From IMG/VR virus record IMGVR_UViG_3300023278_002047, positions 1 through 20,643 of that record: a DNA stretch of 20,643 nt. The stretch is one strand, 5' to 3'. Position numbers and translations under genes: made by a program. Positions 7,985 through 14,006 of this stretch are shown piece by piece. How positions within the stretch are numbered: position 1 is the first letter of the stretch; every line of letters begins with the position of its first letter. Below the pieces are notes generated by a model. It was not told the origin of the DNA and made no database searches. It saw only the letters and a list, made by a program, of their open reading frames with translations. The stretch comes from a virus.

Positions 7985-9083
7985 GAAGCAACTCCTTTAA
8001 TTGTCTACCAACTTTTCTGTTACTATAATTCTGTGCTTTAGATTGAGCATTTGCACAAATTAAGTCATATTTTTTTCTATCATTTTTGTATGTTTCATAG
8101 GCAACCCTCATTGCAGAGGCTAGATGTTCTATACTTGGCTCCATCCACTTAGTGTGTGAAGTATACATGTAGTCCAAAGAGTCTGTAGCGCTATAGCAAG
8201 GCTTGGCCTCTGACTCAACTTTCCATCCATGACAGAAATCATCCATCCCAGTATTTCCAGTATAGATCACTGGTATACCAATTGCCATAGATTCAAGGGC
8301 TGGGATACACCAAGCCTCTCCAAAGCTAGGCATAACAAAACATTGACACTTAGACATCAATGATAGCAGGTGTCTATCTTCTAAATGTCCAGCAATTGCA
8401 ATCTCGTTTTTATATTTAGTTCTTATTTTTAGTCCCGACTTCACAGATTCAGAAAGATTCTTAAATGCCTGTAGAGTTGAATCGGTTGATAGGCCACTCC
8501 TGTTTATCTTAAGCATTAAGTTAACAGGTTCCGAAGGATGAAACTCTGTATGAAAAGCTCTCAATAGACCTTCGATGTTTTTTCTGTTTATTAGCTCTCC
8601 CACAAAACAAAAGTTGAAGCAGCCAGCAAACTCTGTGGCGTCAGCACAATCTTCTATATTAGTATACTTAGATATGTCGAGCGAGTGCGGAGCAATCTTT
8701 ACTGGGACTCTTACTCCGCTTTTATGGCAAGCGTCAATCATCTGCTCGTTTGGAACCCAGACTTCATCCATCATGTTAATATGTTTTTGCCACATAGTCT
8801 CAGTAAACGTTACCGTCTCTGTCACAAAGAACCCAATATTTTTAAGTTTGGAATTGTAACTATATAGTGGAGGCAGTGTGTGGTATATACAGGCGTCACA
8901 ATCTTTCTCGCTCTTTTGTTCAAGCTCAGTTATAATGGGATGTATATCTTTATGAGAATTATTGAACGTGATTGCTCTTGGTACTACATCTACACCAGCA
9001 GAATGTAAAGCCAAGATGTTGTTTAGTGATGCATAGCCCCAACCAGTTCTATCTTTATAATTACCGATGTAAAGTGTTTTCAT
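7977..9083 (-). CDS. GT4 glycosyltransferase (GT-B fold)
   Basis: This is a 368-residue GT-B enzyme. The N-terminal domain opens MKTLYIGNYKDRTGWGYA, with the Gly-rich turn GWGYASLN that contacts the donor phosphate. The linker and second domain follow from about residue 155 (FNFCFVGELINRKNIEGLLRAF). The catalytic signature is SFGEAWCIPALES, with Glu256 and Glu264 forming an intact E-x7-E, followed by MAIGIPVIYTGNTGMDD. All expected GT4 elements are present, so it should be active. AAAGG lies 7 bases before the ATG. The start overlaps the previous gene by 23 bases, and the end overlaps the next GT4 by 8. The sugar cannot be predicted. Confidence 0.9.
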   Translation of the reverse strand: MKTLYIGNYKDRTGWGYASLNNILALHSAGVDVVPRAITFNNSHKDIHPIITELEQKSEKDCDACIYHTLPPLYSYNSKLKNIGFFVTETVTFTETMWQKHINMMDEVWVPNEQMIDACHKSGVRVPVKIAPHSLDISKYTNIEDCADATEFAGCFNFCFVGELINRKNIEGLLRAFHTEFHPSEPVNLMLKINRSGLSTDSTLQAFKNLSESVKSGLKIRTKYKNEIAIAGHLEDRHLLSLMSKCQCFVMPSFGEAWCIPALESMAIGIPVIYTGNTGMDDFCHGWKVESEAKPCYSATDSLDYMYTSHTKWMEPSIEHLASAMRVAYETYKNDRKKYDLICANAQSKAQNYSNRKVGRQLKELLHG

Positions 9084-10716
9084 TTTGTAACCTTTGTATT
9101 CTCATGTTTTCCCATTGGTTGTGAGTTTGTCTCATTTTAACCATATACTCATACGCTTGTTCTATATCGAATGGACTCCAGTTTCTAATACCGTTCTCCA
9201 TATGCGACTCATTAAAATACCAATCTTGACTCGTGCTAGTCGCTGTGCATTTGTAAAGCAAATCCCTCAATGTTCTTTTCCACTGGTAATTTCCAATCCA
9301 TTCTGGTTTTCTTAAAACAGACTCAAATAGAAAATTAGCTTGGTCTTTAACTGTTATGTCTTGAGGTATGGAAGGAGCAGGTTCAAATAACCTTGGCGGT
9401 GAATACCAAGTTTTAGAAGGGTCTTTCACCGGCATTGAAGCAAAGTAATTAGCCCAAACATCTGCGGTATTATCCCAGTTATATCTCTGTAAGGTTTTTT
9501 GCCTCATGCCAAAACCCATTTGTTTTAGCTGCTCTTTGCGAAGGCTATAAAGCTCTATAAACTTCAGCAAGGTAAATTCATTATTCGGAATAGCTCGCTT
9601 ACATCCCGTTTCACATTCGGTCTGTAGCGTTAATAAAGGAACTTTTATTGCTCCAATGTTATCACCAACTGAATCCATGGCGGAGTATGAAACTGTCATA
9701 ACTGGAACCCCAGACTGGCTGGCTTCAAGCTGCGGCATTCCAAAACCTTCACTATTTGCATATTGAATATAAAGATCAAAAAGATTGTATATTTTAGCTA
9801 GTTCTTCTTCTTCAATTTTATTATTAACGCCGACGAGCTCACCTCTAAAAGAGTTGCATGCGCGACAATGATTTATTGTATCTTTGAAGAATGACGGCTC
9901 TATATGGCCACACTGCTTACACTTATAAGTAAACAAAACCCTATTCGTAAGATCGTATTCCTGTAGCAGGTCAGGTATTTCCCAGCCAACATCTGGAAAA
10001 TATGTGTGACAATACAAAAAAGCATTACTAGCTTTTGTGGAGTCTAAAAATTCTCTAAATGTCTTAAACAGGTCAGGATAGAGTTTACGCCTTTGATTTC
10101 GCATAACCGTACCAATAATAAAGGAATTAGGGTCAAGGCCAGCTAACTCCTTATGTCTTTCTTTGTCACTAACAGGATGATAGTTATGACTAGCACAAGG
10201 CGAAGCAATATCTACAAAGTTGATATCTTTACACTGATTCAACAATACATCCCTACCAAATTCCGAATAGGCAAATACCGCATCAGCAGAAGCAAAGGTA
10301 TCAATCCATTGTTTGTTCTGTGGGAATGCGTCCACTGTTGGCATGATCGTCCAACTATAAAAGTCTCTATAAGTAGACCGCTGTTGGAATTCAAACATCC
10401 ACCAGTCACGAATATCCATGACAAAATCAGGCTTAAAGTCTAATAGCACATGATTAAATGTATACTCGCCAAACTCATGGGTGGGAGAAGCCTTATATGT
10501 GGCCCATTCTTCCGAGTTTTTATCTGGCTGGTTGCCATATATTTTCCAGCCTTTCGCGTTCTGCTTCACGCTCTCGTCATTAGCATAACAGGCAAGTTCT
10601 GCAACTTCAAACCTTGGATCGTCATGAAGTCTAGATAAAAGTTCTTTTGTATAAACAGAATATCCTGTCGGCAACCAATGGGCTTCAGTGCATAAAAGTA
10701 TCTTCCTAGCTCTCAT
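9061..10716 (-). CDS. Large GT4-like glycosyltransferase with inserted zinc ribbon
   Basis: I prefer the ATG at 10716 (551 residues, MRARKILLCTEAHWLPTG), which starts at the first strand. An ATG at 10764 would add 16 residues, and both have weak ribosome sites. The N-terminal domain has the donor turn HWLPTGYSVYTKELL. In the second domain, a Cys-x2-Cys...Cys-x2-Cys set (Cys266, 269, 284, 287) forms a probable zinc ribbon, just after RVLFTYK. It precedes the catalytic core ANSEGFGMPQLEASQSGVPVM with an intact E-x7-E. The C-terminal 110 residues or so are helical, with no recognised domain. It overlaps the sigma-like gene by 11 bases. Glycosyltransferase is firm. The ribbon's job (acceptor or protein binding) is speculation. 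Confidence 0.85.
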   Translation of the reverse strand: MRARKILLCTEAHWLPTGYSVYTKELLSRLHDDPRFEVAELACYANDESVKQNAKGWKIYGNQPDKNSEEWATYKASPTHEFGEYTFNHVLLDFKPDFVMDIRDWWMFEFQQRSTYRDFYSWTIMPTVDAFPQNKQWIDTFASADAVFAYSEFGRDVLLNQCKDINFVDIASPCASHNYHPVSDKERHKELAGLDPNSFIIGTVMRNQRRKLYPDLFKTFREFLDSTKASNAFLYCHTYFPDVGWEIPDLLQEYDLTNRVLFTYKCKQCGHIEPSFFKDTINHCRACNSFRGELVGVNNKIEEEELAKIYNLFDLYIQYANSEGFGMPQLEASQSGVPVMTVSYSAMDSVGDNIGAIKVPLLTLQTECETGCKRAIPNNEFTLLKFIELYSLRKEQLKQMGFGMRQKTLQRYNWDNTADVWANYFASMPVKDPSKTWYSPPRLFEPAPSIPQDITVKDQANFLFESVLRKPEWIGNYQWKRTLRDLLYKCTATSTSQDWYFNESHMENGIRNWSPFDIEQAYEYMVKMRQTHNQWENMRIQRLQNENTLHR

Positions 10717-11188
10717 ATCTTTGTATTTTTCCCACTCCAGAATAGAATAGATTATAATATTCATTTTTGCTTAATGTTAATGTTTCACAGATTTCTTTTC
10801 TGTTAAAGCCCTGCGATTTCATGTCTAAGATAAATGATTCTATAGGCAGCAAACGTTTAGAGCAAGATGCTAATATTTGCTTAAATTCATCTACATAGCT
10901 TTTGTCTTCGTGGCTTATTGAGACAGTGGAGTTTGTGACATTATTATTCTGCCATCTTAATTCTTTTGTTAGGAATCTGTTGAGATGGTTCTTTACTGAA
11001 GAAAAGACATAGGGTCTGAGAGGCCCGATGTTCTCATCAAAACTGCTGATGGCGTTGAAGTATCCAACAAATGCAACCTGCAGTAGGTCTTCAAACTCAA
11101 AGGACTTTGCGTGACCGCCAAATTGTACAACTAAAGAAATTATAACATCAAAATTATCGTCTATAGAAATACAATCACTCTCCTTCAT
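10706..11188 (-). CDS. Sigma-70-like transcription factor, phage type
   Basis: With the ATG at 11188 the protein has 160 residues. FEFEDLLQVAFVGYFNAISSFDE (30-52) matches sigma region 2, where an acidic-D-L-x-Q helix and 'FD' hold core RNA polymerase. It is followed by RPYVFSSVKNHLNRFLTKELR, like region 2.3-2.4. The end (LLPIESFILDMKSQGFNRKEICETLTLS, about 113-140) looks like a region-4 helix-turn-helix. No region 1 or 3 is present. The size is close to T4 gp55, the late sigma, but sequence similarity to gp55 is not obvious to me. It overlaps the SSB gene by 14 bases and precedes the sugar cluster. It could direct late transcription. A longer frame reaches 11266 inside SSB and is less likely. 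Confidence 0.6.
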   Translation of the reverse strand: MKESDCISIDDNFDVIISLVVQFGGHAKSFEFEDLLQVAFVGYFNAISSFDENIGPLRPYVFSSVKNHLNRFLTKELRWQNNNVTNSTVSISHEDKSYVDEFKQILASCSKRLLPIESFILDMKSQGFNRKEICETLTLSKNEYYNLFYSGVGKIQRYES

Positions 11189-11513
11189 CGTCTTGTCTAT
11201 CTTTAAACACTCTAAAGTTTTGAACCCTGAATGTAACCTTTTGTCTCGCTTGACCGTTTGAGTCATTCCATTTTTCCTGTCTGGCTATAGTAGAAACAGC
11301 TATCATGTCACCCTTACTGCACAACTTGTGAATGGTTGTTGCTCCGCTATCCCAAGCAGAAAAATCAAAGAAGTCCACACGCTTAATCTTGTTTCCGTTC
11401 TTATCTTTTCGGTGCTTTTCAATAGCCAGCGAAAATGTTGCCAACTGAGTTGAACCAACATCTTTGATAACAGGGTCTGCTGTTAATCTACCTACAAAAT
11501 TACAATTATTCAT
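11175..11513 (-). CDS. ssb: Single-stranded DNA-binding protein, bacterial type
   Basis: The 112-residue protein fits the OB fold of bacterial SSB. It opens with MNNCNFVGRLTADPVIK, where 'VGRLTxDP' is diagnostic. LATFSLAIEK, RVDFFDFSAWD and the strand KGDMIAVSTIA follow, and it ends with VTFRVQNFRVF. It should coat unwound DNA for the helicase and polymerase encoded upstream. The tail is short and acidic (DDEGE) and lacks the terminal Ile-Pro-Phe that host SSB uses to recruit partner proteins. The start has GGAG 7 bases upstream. It is the only replication gene preceded by a real gap (36 bases), so it may be initiated independently. Confidence 0.92.
   Translation of the reverse strand: MNNCNFVGRLTADPVIKDVGSTQLATFSLAIEKHRKDKNGNKIKRVDFFDFSAWDSGATTIHKLCSKGDMIAVSTIARQEKWNDSNGQARQKVTFRVQNFRVFKDRQDDEGE
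11180..11185 (-). promoter_or_regulatory. AAGGAG misplaced just downstream of the sigma-like ATG
   Basis: A perfect AAGGAG on the minus strand lies immediately after the ATG at 11188 and across the end of the SSB gene, not before the ATG. The only in-frame codon at a normal distance (9 bases) is ATT. Either the ATG at 11188 is used through coupling with SSB, or a rare ATT start is used. The sequence alone does not decide. Confidence 0.4.
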
Positions 11514-11545
11514 AAAAGTACTCCAAATACACTATATATTAACTA

Positions 11546-11558
11546 CAAGCTACGCTTG
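11546..11558 (-). other. Small inverted repeat spanning the polymerase C-half stop
   Basis: CAAGC-GTA-GCTTG forms a perfect 5-bp stem with a 3-base loop over the stop codon, just before the 36-base gap in front of SSB. No U-tract follows, so it is not a standard terminator. It could affect translation or RNA stability, or be chance. Confidence 0.3.
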
Positions 11559-13112
11559 AGACACTTTGTTTATTATTAAACTAGTATCTTTTTTCTTAGA
11601 AACCTGACCCATCACAATAACAGTATTGCCTTCATATAAAAGTTGCTTGTTTTCTTCATAAGCATCTGGAAATACTATTGCGGAATCTAAGCCTGCCGTC
11701 GAATCCTCAACAGATAGGAATGCCATAACCTGTCCGGGGTTCTTGCCATTTTTAGTCTTATATTCACGTAAAGCATTAATATGCACAGCAAGATTTACGC
11801 TTCCCGTTTTGCCTTGCACTATCTCTTTACATGTACAGTTTACCAACGAGCTTTCTACCGCATCAGTTTTTGAGTAACTTAGCGCTGTTCCTAGAAACTT
11901 TATTTCTAAATCTGCGATTTGTTCGGGGTGATCATTTAATTCAAAAGGAGGAGATTCTACTACATTTCTTAAGTCAAAAACCTTTACAAGTCTACGAGAA
12001 GTAATCTTAAGATTATTTATCATATTATCTAAAGACTCTACAAGTGTATGGCTTGTATCATAGTTTTCTTGTAGCCACGTTCTCTCCCTCGCAGATAGAT
12101 CTTTGTAGCTCTTGTACTCATAAAGCATTTGGCTTCGATGCATTCGATTTTTAGTGCCATTGAAAGCCCCAACATTTATTAGAGACTCCATTGAGGTCTT
12201 GTTTATCCTAGCGCCCAAATTGAACAATACATCACACCAAGAAAAGTGAGTAAAAGGCTTTTCCAATTTTTCTTCTAGTTCTGGTATGGCATCTAATAAC
12301 TTTACAGTTTCAGAACTGCCAACACCTTTAACATTATTCACTCCGAAATATATCTTCTCATCAGATATAGTGAAGTTATTGAAAAACTTTCCAAGTCTTG
12401 GTGGCATGACTTCTATATCGTAAAGTTTGGCATCTGATACCAATTCCCTTACCTCTGTGTGGGGATCTGGTTTTCTATCTGCATGACCAAGATAAGCTTC
12501 AAAGAACTCCATCTTGCGGTGTACCTTACAATATGCGCTTCGGTAAGCATTAACAGCATAAGAAACAGCGTGAGATTTATTAAAGGCATACCTGTTAGAC
12601 TTCTCAATCCAACCAAAGATCTCCTCTGCCGCTTCTTTTTCTAATCCGCCGATAGAGATAGCCCCTTGAATAAAAGAACCTTTGATCTGATTCATAAGAC
12701 CGGCTTTCTTTTTGCCAATAGCTTTACGAAGACTGTCTGCTTCTTTAAGGTCAAACCCAGCCAACTGTTGAGCGATTTTCATGGACTGCTCCTGATAAAC
12801 AAGAACACCATAAGTTTCTTTCAAAATTGGTTTAAGGTTTTGATGTAAATACTTAACCTCATCAATGCCAGCTTTACGGTCAACATAATGCTGTGTCATT
12901 GATTTGCCTTCAGTGAAAGCCTTCAGACATCCGGGCCTAATCAAAGAGATTAAAGCAGCTAGTTCTTCGATACTTCTAGGCTGAACTCTTTTAGCCCAAG
13001 ACCTGCCAAGTTGCGACTCTAACTGAAAGACACCTTTTGTTTGTCCTTCACAAATTAAATCCCAAACATTAGAGTCATTATAGTCATCAATATTAAACGT
13101 AGAATTCTCCAT
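11550..13112 (-). CDS. dnaE (C-terminal part): DNA polymerase III alpha, C-half (fingers to OB domain)
   Basis: With the ATG at 13112 this has 520 residues. AAGG lies 9 bases upstream, inside the exonuclease gene. It starts where DnaE fingers begin: the leading FNIDDYNDSNVWDLI equals the DnaE segment before VFQLES (28-33). Then come SLIRPG (56-61), TYGVLVYQEQSM (100-111), ADSLRKAIGKKK (125-136) and YAFNKSHAVSYA (175-186). VNNVKGVG (258-265) is the helix-hairpin-helix region. The C-terminus from about 380 is an OB domain (FLSVEDSTAGLDSAIVFPDAYEE). None of the three catalytic aspartates is here. They lie in the separate N-half gene. I saw no obvious clamp-binding motif. It must associate with the N-half to work. 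Confidence 0.9.
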   Translation of the reverse strand: MENSTFNIDDYNDSNVWDLICEGQTKGVFQLESQLGRSWAKRVQPRSIEELAALISLIRPGCLKAFTEGKSMTQHYVDRKAGIDEVKYLHQNLKPILKETYGVLVYQEQSMKIAQQLAGFDLKEADSLRKAIGKKKAGLMNQIKGSFIQGAISIGGLEKEAAEEIFGWIEKSNRYAFNKSHAVSYAVNAYRSAYCKVHRKMEFFEAYLGHADRKPDPHTEVRELVSDAKLYDIEVMPPRLGKFFNNFTISDEKIYFGVNNVKGVGSSETVKLLDAIPELEEKLEKPFTHFSWCDVLFNLGARINKTSMESLINVGAFNGTKNRMHRSQMLYEYKSYKDLSARERTWLQENYDTSHTLVESLDNMINNLKITSRRLVKVFDLRNVVESPPFELNDHPEQIADLEIKFLGTALSYSKTDAVESSLVNCTCKEIVQGKTGSVNLAVHINALREYKTKNGKNPGQVMAFLSVEDSTAGLDSAIVFPDAYEENKQLLYEGNTVIVMGQVSKKKDTSLIINKVSQA

Positions 13113-13782
13113 TCGCAAACGCCTTTTCAAATTTAGTCTTCTGTGAAATGTTCCGCTGGAACTTCAAAAATTTAATCAATATATTAGCCGTGTCTTTAAC
13201 GTCCTGTAACGCATCGTGAGCGTTCTGCTTGCTCTCTTCTGGAAAACCCATATAGTCTCGCAGAAAGTCCATGCTAAGACTCTTGAAGTCTTTATTGTTC
13301 TCAGTCCAAGAGAAAACCATATCCATCAAGTCCAACTTAAAGATAGGATTGAATACAGTCTGGCGACCTCTTGAGTCGGTAGTCCCGTGCATGTCACACA
13401 TACGCTGAACGATTGGTAAGTCAAAGCCAATGATGTTGTAACCTGCAGCAATAGGAGCAGTATAAGAGCTTTTCTTGAAATTAAACTGCATACAAAAGTC
13501 TTCAAACTTTTTCCAAACAGTTTTTGGTAACGGAGCCTTTGCCAAAGCCTCTCTTGTTTTACCTGTAATTTTTAAAGCTTCTTCTTCTAGAGGATCAAAA
13601 CCAGCCTCAATCGCTTTCTTGTCGTCAAGAATAGGTCTAATCTCGCTATTGAAAATACCGTTGGGCTGAATTGTTAGCTTGCGTCCATGCAAAGCAATAG
13701 CCGCAACTTGTGTCGGTTGTGTCTTGTGTGGATTTCTAGACCCTGTTTCAAAGTCAAAAACAATTATATCTCTGTAATTCAT
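13093..13782 (-). CDS. DnaQ-like DEDDh 3'-5' exonuclease (proofreading)
   Basis: This 229-residue RNase H-fold exonuclease has all catalytic residues. Asp10 and Glu12 are in VFDFETGS (Exo I), Asp121 in AAGYNIIGFDLPI (Exo II), and His189 with Asp194 in NAHDALQDV (Exo III, the DEDDh type). It should remove mismatched 3' nucleotides for the polymerase. The gene sits between the two halves of DNA polymerase III alpha: its ATG overlaps the upstream 75-residue gene by 4 bases (ATGA), and its end overlaps the C-half start by 20 bases. AGAGG lies 9 bases before the ATG. Gene position strongly suggests it is the epsilon-like partner. RNase T-like or DNA-degrading roles are less likely. Confidence 0.88.
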   Translation of the reverse strand: MNYRDIIVFDFETGSRNPHKTQPTQVAAIALHGRKLTIQPNGIFNSEIRPILDDKKAIEAGFDPLEEEALKITGKTREALAKAPLPKTVWKKFEDFCMQFNFKKSSYTAPIAAGYNIIGFDLPIVQRMCDMHGTTDSRGRQTVFNPIFKLDLMDMVFSWTENNKDFKSLSMDFLRDYMGFPEESKQNAHDALQDVKDTANILIKFLKFQRNISQKTKFEKAFANGEFYV

Positions 13783-14006
13783 CTAACATTACCTCTTAAT
13801 TCAATAAATTTATCAACTGCTTCATTAATGTCATAAAACAGCTTACTATACAAATTCTTTTTATTGTCTGAATGTACTTGGTAAACGCCATTGAGTCTAC
13901 CTCTGAATTGAGGAAGAAAATACCTTAGATCACAAAGGCTAACATTTTTATATTCAATCGCGCAGCCAGAAAACAGAACTGACTTATAATCTTCTTTAGT
14001 GCTCAT
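13779..14006 (-). CDS. 75-residue protein of unknown function between pol N-half and exonuclease
   Basis: I do not recognise this small soluble protein. It begins MSTKEDYKSVLFSG, continues through YFLPQFRGRLNGVYQ, and ends INEAVDKFIELRGNVR, a likely amphipathic helix. It has no membrane segment, no zinc motif, and no intein or homing-endonuclease (LAGLIDADG or GIY-YIG) signature. GGAG lies 7 bases before the ATG. The gene overlaps the polymerase N-half by 11 bases and the exonuclease by 4. Its place between the pieces of the polymerase suggests a small accessory subunit or bridge of that complex, but this is inference from position alone. Confidence 0.75.
   Translation of the reverse strand: MSTKEDYKSVLFSGCAIEYKNVSLCDLRYFLPQFRGRLNGVYQVHSDNKKNLYSKLFYDINEAVDKFIELRGNVR

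Noticed and set aside
1-10716. Bacterial O-antigen or capsule island
   Set aside because: The same strand and the same overlapping style continue directly into phage replication genes, and no flippase, polymerase or lipid-linked starter enzyme is present.
11546-11558. Rho-independent terminator between polymerase C-half and SSB
   Set aside because: The stem is only 5 bp and no U-run follows.
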